NCBI GenBank assembly: GCA_963514095.1 | Contig: OY741277.1 | Coordinates: forward strand, 8,695,409-8,759,408 | Length of the DNA: 64,000 nt | Source of the DNA: Eutrigla gurnardus | Lineage: Eukaryota; Chordata; Actinopteri; Perciformes; Triglidae | Direction: 5' to 3' | Notes under the pieces: model-generated | What the model was told of the DNA's origin: nothing | Database searches by the model: none | What the model saw: the letters and a program-made list of their open reading frames with translations, nothing else | In this document: one piece after another, positions 49,704 to 61,850 of the stretch | Position numbering within the stretch: the first letter of the stretch is position 1 | How the letters are laid out: each line of letters opens with the position of its first letter | Translations under genes and position numbers: made by a program

Positions 49704-49882
49704 CTGTTGCTTCTTGTTCGCCCTCTTCAGGATCTCTAATTGACCTTAAGCCTCCTGATAGGAGTTCTTTATTTAAAACTGTGCAGTGCTCATAGATCTG
49801 GCCTCCGCCTGGGCTGCCTCCAGCTCAGCTTGGCCTTTTCATACGTGCGCTTCCATTTTGCTAGAACTTTGCATTTGCATTA
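49704..49882 (-). pseudogene. Myosin heavy chain rod fragment, upstream exon remnant
   Basis: Read on the minus strand, this stretch matches the coiled-coil rod (light meromyosin region) of muscle myosin heavy chains, the motor of the thick filament. It begins with KVLAKWKRTYEK (family: KVLAEWKQKYEE) and, after a 1-nt deletion, continues as LEAAQAEARSMST, then KNSYQEA and QLEILKRANKK (family: KNSYEEALDQLETLKRENKN). The deletion lies near 49818-49830. Two in-frame TAA codons replace the lysine before KNSY and the leucine after QEA. The match stops at a CAG near 49704, close to where a family exon could end. The next piece of the same protein lies 1.0 kb further along this strand (48403-48675), with about 40 family residues between them not seen. 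The retained intron-like gap argues for a duplicated, unprocessed pseudogene rather than a retrocopy. What is seen is the frameshift, stops and similarity; family alignment is from memory of conserved myosin rods. Confidence 0.85.
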
Positions 49883-50059
49883 TACATACAGGGAATAATG
49901 ATGGAGAAGAGGCTGGAAGCCAAGATTGGAGGGTATGTATAAGCCTGCTCAGTAACCAACCACCACTATATTGCAGTAATGCAGTTAGAGAGGATCATTT
50001 TTGCTGTTTATAATAGATCTGCTACACCTTATTGTCTTAACAGCATCTTGTATTAACAT

Positions 50060-50680
50060 GAATATGCTCTGATCTAATCCCTCCTTTGTCCCCAAGAACT
50101 TAAGCAGCTCCCCTGGCGAGTGCTTGTATTGGCACATTAATGCACAGCCCCCATCAGACGCATAGTTTGTCTGCTTTGGGGATGGTGTGGGTCAGGACAC
50201 TACGACCATGGTCTGGGCACACACGACACATGGCAAAGTAGTGTCAAGGGCTCTGTTCAGTGGGATGAGGGTTGATGATATAGTTCATATCGTTTTATCT
50301 CTTGTTGGCTTATGTTGGGCTCTTTTTGGGGTCTGTGCTCACAGGGGCGACACATGACTTGTACAAAGGACTGGGCGTGTGTTGGTCTGTTGCACCTGAA
50401 CCCTCCCAGCGCTTGTTTACACACCAATGTGATGTGCACTGTGTCTATACGCCATAGCAAAGACCTCTGTGGGGTAATGCCTGGGCCGCCAAGAAGTAGG
50501 TGGGCTGCGGTGACTACCCGTTAGTTGGTTGAGGTGGATGTGGCAGGGCGTGAATTACTATAAGGTTGTGTAAGGTTACAATATAGTAACCCTAGATCTA
50601 TAAGCACAGGCAGAGACCTCTACAAGGGGGCACTGCCGCTCCTGCGTCACTTACTGAGGAGTCGGGCTTTTCCCGATATG
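50060..50680. repeat. Possible dispersed repeat of higher GC
   Basis: The GC content rises relative to both sides, and the segment includes a GGTTAC/GTAACC inverted repeat (50574-50591) followed by CCCTAGATCTATAAGCACAG and CTCCTGCGTCACTTACTGAG, a combination that looks like a fish interspersed repeat. I cannot name it and saw no second copy in the window. Confidence 0.3.
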
Positions 50681-53600
50681 GTAGCCCACATGTCTGCAGT
50701 GCAAAAGCTCTATTAGCTCATTAATGTTTTTTTGTTTCTTGTCTTGTTAAGTGGCCACATGATTGCCTTTCTTCAAATAACTTATTATATATAATAATGA
50801 TTCAGATGAATTCATGTTATATCACATCATGTACGATCACCATGTGTAAAAATGATTTAATAATGAATAGACCTATACATCTACACTAGATAGGTCTACA
50901 GAAGTTCACTGGGTGTCTGAATTACACAGAACAAAAATGCCATTTGCCATTTGAGCTCCTCCTCTGGTGTATTGTCTGTGATTCTCTGCATTCTCAGTAT
51001 TTTGACTGTGAAACATTGTTTGATGTTTTAATTACCTTGGATATGAAATGACAGTAGTTATTTAATTGTTCACTCCATATGGCTGAATATAACCTCTAAT
51101 TAAAGCTGCCAGTCTTTTACCTCATAATTATTGTGTCATTTCATATTTGGTAAAGTAATAACAGTAGGGAACATCGAACAATGTGTCACAGCTGAAATCC
51201 TTATGGGCTCGGCAAATTACTTTCCATTGACTTACATCTTGGGTAATGAACTCTGCTGTGACATTAATGCACTTGACAGTTGTGTCTGGATGATTGGTGG
51301 CTGTAACAGCTGGTATAAATGCAAGTTATAATATTTCAAATCACACTAATTACCAACCACAGTGTTTCAACTTTTCTGTGTTGACACCCAAACATGGTGT
51401 TGCATAGAAATACAATCTTAATTGCTTTGTTCCATTCTTAAAAACAACTTGTATACTGAGATGCAATTTGCACACATATTCAAAAATAGATTACGCATAA
51501 GTTTAGTATTACTTGCAGCTCACCAACTTTTGAGGAGGACTGTTGCTTTCATACAATTGAAGCCAGTCTGTTGCAAATGTTGTTGACGCAATCAGCCAAT
51601 AACGCTTCAGTGTTTCCTCGCGGTTTACTGCCTGCGAGCTCTAAGGTCAGGTAAATGTGATTTGTTTTGTTTTGGGGCTAATTATTTAGTTCCCTATTGA
51701 ATTGAAACGTTATTGATATGAAGAAGTGTCATGTTTAGCTGACAAATGTTAACGATATCAGTCGCTTATGGCTCATATGCAAGCAACTGAGGCAGCTCAT
51801 TATTTTTTATTAGACCAACCTTTTCATTCTCTCATCGCATGGCTTTTGCCAGGTTCACAGCATCTGTGTCAGCAATTGAATGCTGATAACATTTAACATG
51901 GCCGTCAACGTAGAGGTCACCTTGTTAATACCTTGTCAACATAGCAATATATTGAAAGGGAAGCTTATTTTGTTTACAGCTGCATACCTTGTGTAGCTAT
52001 TAACAGATATTTTTTAAGGTCCGAGAGCTGACTAAAATTCTGTCTATTTTATGGCCTGGTTATGTATTACAATCTGTTGACACGAGGATCTGTATGTTAA
52101 CCCCATTGTTGTTGTTAGCATTAAATCCTTGCAGATTATACCCTCATTTTGCAAGTGATGGATTATGTGGCCTTCCAGCCTTCAGCCATTCCAATGGTTA
52201 TAAAGCACTGAATAACATGGTCCCCCCAGAACTATTGACACTATGTGACAAACAGCTCAGCAGCTGTTCCAAAATGGCCTTGTCCAAGAATTACATTTAC
52301 TGAGATATTTTGCTTTTTTTAGTAAAAGTGTGGCACTCGCTCAAATCAGGGACCTGAACAGATGTAAAAATCCTTCTGGATTTACTCAGTAAAGTAGCAG
52401 ACAATTCAGTTAAACCTGCTTCTTGGACCACATTGTTGTTGGCAGCCAATAAACACCCACTGACCAGACTAGCTGGACCTCTGAGGACCTGGCTGGTCTA
52501 TAGCCAGGAGGCACTGTGAGGATTTCCTACTTCATTTACGTCAAATAACAAATTGAAGATGAACTGCTTCCATTACATAAATTCTGGGCTTGAGTTCAGT
52601 ATTGGATCAGTATAATCAATTAGCCTAAATCAAGCAGAAAGAAAAGAAGAAGTCAGATTTTCTGTTGCACCTGTTGTTTTGGTCCTCCAAACAACATGTG
52701 ATTGCACAGAAATAGTTGGGGAAGTAAACAAACCTAATGAACCATGTTTGCTGTAATGTACCACATCAATGCCACATCCATGTTGTACTCAGAATATTTT
52801 GTTATCTGGTGGACTAAACAGAGTTATACCTTGCAGAGAGTTTGCTGTTGACGTCTATCACTTTAGGTTAAATCAAGCGGACAAATTCCATCTAATATTA
52901 CGGATGCATTTCCTGTTTTCTTTTTTTTAATAATTTTTATCTGAGTGAAGCACAAACAGTATAAACAAAGACAAACCCCACCATGCACACCAGCTTGCAT
53001 CTTCCAGGGTGCCAGGAAATAACCAAACCCCAAATAATACTGTAATTGTTCCTGCTGTCTCAGACGCTCTCTCCCTCCCTGTCTCTCATAATAAAAGCCT
53101 GTTTGACAGGCCAGTGCAGTATATGTGCAGCACAGGAGGGAGTCTTCTGCTGCTGCGGAACACAAAATTGTATTATTGAAGGCTGCACCCAGCACAGTGC
53201 CTTCTTATTCTTCCCCCCCGTGTCTGTCCTTATATTAGAAATGTTTTCAGATGCCAATAAAAGCATAATGCAGTCTTATACATGCCACATTTGCAAGTGA
53301 ATTGCGGTGGCCCATATTGCCTCTGATGGTAATCAGAAAAACATTGTGCTATGAGGGAAAGAATGGCCAGTCCAATATCGAGCGTGATTGTGCTGAATGT
53401 TATCTGATGGAGATGTTGGAAATAGAGGCACACTGTATGTAAACTGAATGCCACGCTGCTTGGCCATATGGGTAGCAATAAGATATGGGCATATGAAACA
53501 GCAGGAACAAATTATTCTTAAATTATAGCCACAGCACTGCTTGCATGTGAAACCATAAGTAAATGGGACAAGCATATGGTGCGGAATAACTTAAGGGTGT

Positions 53601-54904
53601 GTGTTGTATGGGAGATATGGTTAAATTGTTTATGAAGGAATGTGTGTGGCATTCTTTGTGTTGTCAGTAAATGCCGTATCAATTCTCTTCCTCTCCGTCT
53701 CATTTGTGTCATCTCATTTTCATCCCAATCAAGCCTCCATTTCACATTTCATTCGTATCTCTCAGCTGCCTTAGCCTATTATTATTTCCCTTGTTTGTGT
53801 TTCTCACTGTCTCCTGCTCTTTTTATATTTTACTCTTGATCTCTCTCCCTGTGATTTCTATCGTCCCCATACAGCATCTCTCTCTGTTTCATCTAGTGTT
53901 CTTATGCCTATTGCCCCCCCCTCCCCCCCTCCCCTCCCCATGCAGTATAGTTTCATCCCATTTTCACAAGCCATGTTAAGGAAATAGAAAATAGCAGGAT
54001 CTCAGCTAAAGCATGCCTCAAATGACTCCTGTGCATATTCGTATCTAAAATCTTAAAACTTGACAGAAATACTCATCCTCCATCCTCACTGACTTCTTAA
54101 ATACTGTTATAGACATAGACCACTTAAAGAAAGAAAGGGAGAGGAAAGAACAACAAAGATGCAAGAATAAAGGAAGAAAATTACTTTGTGTGAGAATGAG
54201 AGGCAAAGGAGTGACGACAGTAATAACAGGCACAGGGAAAGAAGTAAGAAGCAAAGAGGAAAAGGTGGACAAAATGATTGAGATTAAGACATGATAATAA
54301 CACACTTTGTGCTGTCAATGATAACTGCATTTAGATTTTTAACAACCTCTGAATCCAGAGATTCCCAAAGTGTTTAACTTTGAACCACCTGGGACCTGGA
54401 TTCAAAGAAACAGCGAAGAGTTTTAGCTGGAAGGAACATTTTTTTATCTACCTCATTGATTGTATGTAAAGTCACACACATTTAAAACAGTTCTCTGCCA
54501 AATAGTTGTTTATTTGCTTGTGGATTCCAGTGCATTAGTTGAGTATTTAAGGAACTGCATTAATAAAACCCGAGGGAACAGATATATTTAGAACACGGGG
54601 CCTGGTCAGCAAGGGGGAAATGCTGCAATACAATAAAACATTTATTGCAAAAGGGCGAACAAGGACAAAATGTGAACGCAGAAAGACGGTGATAAAAAGA
54701 AGAGGGAAAAAATCGAAGATTGACAGAAACATTGTGCAAAAAGAGAGAGAATACATTTTACTGGTTCACAATGCATGCTTCTCTTTTCCCTCCCTTCCTC
54801 TATCGCATGTGCTCCCTCCTTCTCCTCACATCTGTTTTGACCCAGTAAACTTAGCGGTGAACCTGAATCACAGTTTTCTGATTGGCTGCATCAGTCATGT
54901 GACA

Positions 54905-54947
<43 letters not shown>

Positions 54948-55667
54948 CACAAACACTCTCTTTTGGCCCCACCTTCTAAGCTGAAGACGCAGATTTGTGT
55001 AAAACAATCCTCGGCCATATAACTTTCGATGATGTGTGTGCTGTGTCTTGTCTCTAACTCACCTCTCCGTACTCAATAGCTTCTTTGCTGGTCAAAGCAA
55101 TGATGAGATGTGCAGCGGGATGTCATAATTCAAACTAATAGATGAGCTTTGAATATGACACTTGACTGAACGTGAGCCTCGTCTATTGTTGCGTCTCTCT
55201 CCTCTCTTCCCCCACTGGTTGAAGCTGGCTCACTGTCTCCCTCCTCTGTCTCTCACATCATAAAACATCTGTAACTCTATCTGGCTGTCTCTGCATTACT
55301 TATGTTGAGCATGTGCCTCCAAAAAAGTTTGGAATATAATAATAATAGACTTACTCATAGACAATTTACACAAAATAATCCCTCAGTTAAAACGACTATA
55401 GATACTGAGACCTGCATGTTCACTTCTATGTATAATAATTACAGCATTTAGGCCATATGGTCCTAACACTGTACAGGCTGTGATCCTGCAAGTTTGCGGT
55501 ACTGTAGTGCCTATAGGAGCAGTTGAAACACTGATATCATGGTACTAAAACTTATTTAATGGTGTTCAATTACAGTTTCATGCACAAATAATAATCTTTC
55601 TTTTCTCACTTACACTCCAAGTGTGTCTGTATCCACACAGAACCTGCCCATCTGCCTGTATTTTCAC
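50681..55667. other. No gene seen
   Basis: AT-rich unique DNA; C-rich patch at 53913-53938. No myosin or other coding similarity noticed. Confidence 0.6.
54905..54955 (+). repeat. CA microsatellite with AAAC interruptions
   Basis: Two CA blocks separated by CAAACA. Confidence 0.95.
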
Positions 55668-55700
55668 TTTTTTTTCTTATTTTTTTCTTATTTTTTCTAT
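55668..55700 (+). repeat. Tandem TTTTTTCTTA-like units x3
   Basis: About 10-11-bp period. Confidence 0.8.
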
Positions 55701-55794
55701 TATTTTGCTATGAGTCTTTTGGGTGTCAGCAAAGAGCATTTGGACCAATAAGCAGGGTCAGACACCTGGCATGACGAGGCATTTTAGCACCTTG

Positions 55795-56110
55795 AAAGGA
55801 ACAGATCGAGATTTTTGGAAATGTGCTTATTCACTTTATTGCTGTGTGTTATAGGAGGAGATTGATGCCAATCTTAAGGGGTGAAGGTAAATGGGAAACT
55901 ACAGCCAGCTGGTTAGCTGACTTAGACAAAGAGACTAGGCCAAGCCAAACACATAAGAACACACCTTGTAGATGCTCCTGCTTTTGTACACAAACAGAAA
56001 CAAACACATTATAACTATAAAGCGAGCTATAAAGTGGCTGGTAGCTGTTTCCCAGCTAAGTAACCAACTGGCTGCTATTAGTAGCTTCTTGTTTACAAAC
56101 ATGAAAAATT
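55795..56110 (+). repeat. Degenerate teleost dispersed repeat (AAATGTGCTTATTCACTTT type)
   Basis: Shows TTTTGGAAATGTGCTTATTC, AGGAGATTGATGCCAATCTT, CTACAGCCAGCTGGTTAGCT, and near the right end GGTAGCTGTTTCCCAGC and ACTGGCTGCTATTAGTAGC. The order and inverted right half match a repeat common in percomorph fish. Strongly diverged. Confidence 0.5.
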
Positions 56111-56276
56111 AATGAAAAGTTATATTAATCTTGTTAAACTCTCAAAAATGGACAGAATACAGTTCAATCATTTAGATGTTGCTGTATTGCGGACACCTTT
56201 TAGTTCCTTTCACATTTGTGATAACCAGCCATAGAACAGAATGATTGTGTTGATTCAAATATTTGATTAATATACT

Positions 56277-56295
56277 TTTGTTGTTGTTGTTGTAG
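56277..56295 (+). repeat. (TTG)6 microsatellite
   Basis: Trinucleotide run. Confidence 0.9.
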
Positions 56296-58496
56296 TGGTC
56301 ATATAAAAAAAACTATTAAACATATATGTTATTTAAATGTTATGCCACAAAACCAGCATTGTTATTTTTTACTCCAGGATGCTGGCTTTACAAGCCAGTG
56401 AGCAGCTTGATCCTGCAGCGAAGCAGAGCCAACCAGCTCTGTCACGGGAAGCAGATATATTTACTGCCCCCACACATGTCAGTTTAGCCACGGCTGGACA
56501 CAGCCAGCTCAACCCCACTTTCCCACAATGCAGATGATTCCTGCCTTTTCCACCGTCATTGTCCCTTTTCTTTCTTTCGTTTCAATCTTGCATCGCTTTG
56601 CCCTTCTGGCCCTCAGTCTCCTCCCCCTGCCGTTTTCCCATGCTGTCAGGCACGAACTCTATCCAATTCTCTGTCCTCTCTCTGCCCCAGCCTCCAGTCA
56701 GAGGACCTTCATTCCACTTCTGTTGTGTAACATACTGTAATACAGATGGGGCTTCGCTAAATAGGGCCGACAACTCCTTCCCATTTATCACCCATTTGAA
56801 ATATTTAATTTTGCGCTTTACCACTCCAGCTGAAAACAACAACATCCACCTGCATGTTACTAATGTATATTTGACTTTACGCTCTCCCCTCTGTCTGTCA
56901 TTATCTTCACCTACAGTGTAGCCTGCACCCCCTCCTTGTTATCTATTCCTACTTTACGTGAGACCTAAATGAAAAGGCAGCTCTTATCTGAGCTAAAACT
57001 GCTTTGCAAGCAACTTTTGACCTGGCAATATCTTAATTCTTAATACCGTTGGCTTTATTTCAAAGCCTTATACAACAGAGTAATGGCCACGGCAAGGGGA
57101 CATTTTTATTGGTTTGTTCTTAGTTCAGATGCTATCTTTCTTTATTTTCCTGTATTTTGCAGCAGTTAAACTGTGGCGCAACATACCTGATCTGAATCTG
57201 GTAAATGAGGCTTGCAGCTCCAGCTGCTGACGAGGCCAGACACGTACAGAGAGTCTGGTGTATACGAGCCCAAAGGAAAAATAGGACTGGATATTGTCGC
57301 CACATCATCATTAAAGTGAAGATCTGGGACCATGATACATCCACTGTGGCATGTTTACCAGTAAACTATAAATTATTCTACCAGATTATTTGACATTGTG
57401 GCAACTCAGGGCTGGAAGTTGCGATGCTGCAAGCAGAAAACAAGTTTAGCAGCTGATGTCACAGAAGAAATATGGTGAACGTGCGCCGTGTCAGGTTTTT
57501 TACCACTTTCTTCTTCTCCAACAAAGCGATGATTAGCTCGTTGCCTGCCAACATTTTTCCTAATGTACCATCGCAATCTCTTGCAACTACTGTACAATGT
57601 TGGTTTTCTTCACTAGCACATGTGGCCGGATGGAATGTTAAACTGCCATTCATTACACGACAGCGGCGTCCGTATCTCCGAGGACGTTATCAAACTCTTC
57701 GTCATGACTGAATCAGCCAAATCATTTTAGGTGTGTTCACATTTTTTGTCAGGAATTCCCTTTCTATCCATTCTAACCGAGTGCAAAACCGCTGTCTCCT
57801 CCCACCCTGCTTTTCTCAGGGCCAGGCTATGACAGACACGTTTGATGTAATCACAAGGCCCACAGAGGGACTATGTGAACCAGACTCTAGACGATGAATG
57901 ATAGCATTCATAAACTGAACATCTGACGTTAGCACTTTCCCCTCAATAATAAACAGGCTTTGTAACAGAACACCTCTACGTACTGATGAATGTACCTGAA
58001 GGGAGAACTGGTTTTCGACATCAAGCATCTTAATGTAATTCATATTAGTTGTTTTAACTCAAACAGGTCCAATGCTGTGCTCACTGATGCCCGTCAAATG
58101 GGAGATGTGGAGCATTTCAGATCACCAGTAAACTGTTCTCCGGATGACCTTTGACCTTTTGACGGTGGCAAAAATGAGACACATTTGTCTTTAAAGTCAA
58201 GGAACAAACGAATGTAGATGGTGGCAGAGGAAAAGGCAAAATTAGCAAATAGATATCAATGTAGATTGATAGATTGGTTTTTGAATGAGAGGACAGATGC
58301 TCGGATGGAATTTTTTTATTTTTCCAAATGTGATTACAGAGAAAATTCGGTTTATATGATGGAGCACACGTCCACCCTGCTCACGCCTCTGTGTTATTTT
58401 CTGATATGAGAGATGACTAGTGGTGTTAATTACATTTGAACACAGTAGAGTTTATCATGCTGTTAATTATAAACATGCTGTCTGGGATTAAGTTAC

Positions 58497-58525
58497 ACAC
58501 ACACACACACAACACACGCACACAT
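58497..58525 (+). repeat. Interrupted CA microsatellite
   Basis: CA run with AACA and CGCA breaks. Confidence 0.9.
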
Positions 58526-58762
58526 CTGATAAAGAAAATTATGAAAGCAGCTCAGCTGATTTGATCCGAGCTGAGCTTGTTGAGTAAAGAAAAGTCCTAT
58601 AAATTAAAGAAGATGGAATAAAATCAACCATCGGCATGCACAAATAAACAAAGATGGAATAAAACTGTAAATTCCAGTTAGACTGAACTGAATCAACTGA
58701 ACACACAGTTGGATACACAAACAGTGCCATTGCCAAATTCAGACCACATGAAAGCACAGCTG

Positions 58763-58784
58763 GGTGTGTGTGTGTGTGTGTGTG
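58763..58784 (+). repeat. (GT)11 microsatellite
   Basis: Uninterrupted; another short GT run at 58913-58930. Confidence 0.93.
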
Positions 58785-60351
58785 TTTTGTATCACGCAGC
58801 TTAATTTTGCCATATGATGACTGTCTTGCCCAGAGTCTTAAATTTAGACGTCCTGCCTTTTATTATATTGGCATTAATTATCAAAATGATAGGGAGCTGA
58901 TCCCGTGTGAATGTGTGTGTGTGTGTTTGTGTTGGTGCATGCATATGCAACTCCCTAATCTAACTCAGAAGGTTGAAATGCTAATTATACAGCAGTCATT
59001 TGGGGATTTACTTCATATATCAGCCTGCTGGCTGTGTGAGACAGCAAACTTCTAGCTGTCCGACATGAAAATCTATACGTTAACCAAGAGGTACCAAGGT
59101 AGGCTTATTTATTCACTGCAAGGTATACTTATTTTACATTTCTTACACATATATGTCTGTGTTTTGGGGATTTTACATGATTCCCTTCATGTACACTATA
59201 ATCATGACATGATTCATTTCAAATCACAGCACACAGTAAAACAGATTTCATCAGGCACTGCATGAGTCACACTTTAAAGGCAAAAGATACTTTCTTGTAG
59301 GCTATCACTGCTAAATCCCAGCGTCATGTGAGTATTAAAATGTGTTGCCTGAGACAAAAAAAATATTGACTTATTTCTCCACTGAAAACAAAATTATAAT
59401 TGAATTACAATTTTATTATGCATTTTTTCTTTCATGTTGGATCGGTGATGAGGATTCTTATTTTATTATTCGAGCAGAGGCAAAGCAGGGAAAACACTGC
59501 ATCACAAAGATCTGACACAGCTTTTGTCAACAGCTGTAATTTAATCTTCAAAGTTTACGATCCTCTCTGGCACAATCTTGGTGAAAGATAAAATGTTGGT
59601 GTCTGATATGGCATGTTTAAATCATCCACAGGCACATAGTATCTTTCAACTCTCATTGGTCGATGACGTGACCGGAGCTCTCCCTCCCTGTCTCGCTCGT
59701 CTTTTTCTCCCCGCTTGTCTCTTTTTCACTTTCTACATCTCTCACCTCTCTTTATCCCTATCACTTTTACAATAAATAGTTCAGAGGCGGAACTCCAAGG
59801 GAAAGGCCATCGTCCTGCACACACACTGACAGGGAGCACCGCTGTGTGTTGCTGTTTCCAGAGACTGGAGGGGGTTCTGGGAGCAAAAATAATGAGCTCA
59901 TCAGTTCAGCCTAGAGGTGGTGTTGGCAACACATACACACACACATAATTTTTCTTTTTCTTTCTATCTATCCTATACACAGACACAGAGGCAATTACCA
60001 CGATCCATGCTCGGTAGGATATTCCATCTCTCTCCAGACGACTTCACCGTGACTCACTGTAAAGACTCTGGTGCTGCTGAAGAGATTGCTCCCCTGCCCC
60101 CATTTTTGCCTTCTCTCTCTTTCTTGTAGCCAAGAACATATGTAGTTTCAAAAGAGGAGTGCCACGCGCCTGTGGCCGCATGTGTCAGTGTGGGTGCTCA
60201 TTTTTAGGCATCGTTAAGATGCACAAACTGCTGTTTTGCAGCGCTCATATGGAGATTTGCACTTGTATCTTGTGTGCATGAAGCTAAGTTTCTGGGCGAC
60301 AGGGAGGTTGTATGTGTGCATGACTGAACGTGTGCATGTAGTTACGAGTGG

Positions 60352-60396
<45 letters not shown>
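60352..60396 (+). repeat. (TGA)15 trinucleotide microsatellite
   Basis: Perfect 45-bp array. One frame reads poly-Asp, but the surrounding frame (60236-60463) is short and unsupported as a gene. Confidence 0.97.
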
Positions 60397-61124
60397 GGAA
60401 GAGCAGGAGGCTTGTGACGGAGTGTTTTCAAGGGCTGTCTGCGGGAAGCCTAGGCTTGTTTGAAGTGAGGATTATCTTTTGAATGAACTGCATGAACTCA
60501 GAGTTAAAGCGTGGCAGTTGGAGAAGCGGAGGTCATGAACTAGTAGATTGAATAATTGCTTGAGTTTTCTGTACTCACTGCAAAATAAAACATCAAGTGG
60601 GTGGCCTAAATCCATAGACATGGAGATGAAAAAAAAATCCATTAAAAAGAAGCCATGGATTTTCTCATTAAAATGTTTTTATTGTATAATTAGTAGTAAT
60701 GAAATGTTATAATGCTGAGGAAAAAATAGGTTGTTGCAACAAGTCGGGGAAAGCTGATATTTTAATGAGAAACATGTCAAATTGCTGTGGAGTACATTTG
60801 CAGAGCTGCTTTTGTTCAATTTGTTAAAAGTGCAGTTTATGAATATCATAACGACTGAATAACTCCATACTTCTCAATAATCTTCACTTAACGCTGAAAG
60901 GATTTGACCTTAGCAATCGATGGAAGTTAATAAACACATTGTGGTTGGTAACAGCTTATTAATCATTCCCAGCGCCGGCTCCTCTGCTTGGTGCAATTTG
61001 CGCTCATTGGTTTAATTAAGATTTCTTAGTTGGAGTGAAATACAAAGACAACAGGATGTCTTGTGGATTATTGATTCCGTTGTGTTATCTGTTCTTTTTC
61101 ACCGTCCCAACCGATTTCTGCTTC

Positions 61125-61242
61125 CCCTTCTTATACAAATTCTTCTCTTCACTTGTTCACCCCTTTTCCTCATCCTCCACCTCTTAATCCCTCTCTCTTC
61201 ATCCCTTCACCTCTGTCTTCTCTCTCCCTCTATCCTTCAGTT
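61125..61242 (+). repeat. Pyrimidine-rich tract ending in CAG
   Basis: C/T-rich over about 115 bp and ends CCTCTATCCTTCAG, a textbook acceptor-like end; the following TTGCCAG then GTGGGA gives no exon of credible length. Confidence 0.7.
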
Positions 61243-61764
61243 GCCAGGTGGGATTTTTTTGGCGTAATGATAGCCTGCTATGTGGTCTCACAGCTCTGGG
61301 TTATTAGATCCAATATCATTTCTAAAGCAATAAATGGAGGCTGTACTTGTGTGTGTTTTATTCTTTGTATTTCTTTTTTTCATTACTCCCAGAACGTATT
61401 AACAAGCTTACTTTTTATCCTTACAGGCTCAAGCTTAATTACATTCAGGGAAACGTCACTATCAGCCATGGAGCGGAATAAGTAACGAAGGCTTTTTTGA
61501 TTAAGACCAAAGTTTCTGTTTTGGGTTCCATTTTTTTTTATTAGTTAATATGTGGATTCTCTGTGATATCAGTCATGACTGGAAGCTGGAATGTATTTTT
61601 CAATAACCTCATATTCATATGGAAGTAAGCTCTCCAAATCCAGGATGGTGAATATTTAGCAAGTAAAATGTCAAATGGGAATATGGCATTAACCTTTTTA
61701 ATATTGATGCACTCATTATGCAAGTTATCAACATCAACTTTTTCTCTCCAAGTGGAGCCTCTGT

Positions 61765-61766
<2 letters not shown>

Positions 61767-61847
<81 letters not shown>
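61767..61847 (+). repeat. (GT)40 microsatellite
   Basis: Uninterrupted GT run of about 80 bp ending GCGC. Confidence 0.98.

Positions 61848-61850
<3 letters not shown>

Larger units (their letters stand above)
56111..60351. other. No gene seen apart from simple repeats
   Basis: Short open frames only; pyrimidine-rich at 59685-59770. Confidence 0.6.

Noticed and set aside
61125..61260. Strong acceptor-like pyrimidine tract ending CAG
   Set aside because: The following sequence gives only a 7-nt block before GTGGGA and no open exon fits.
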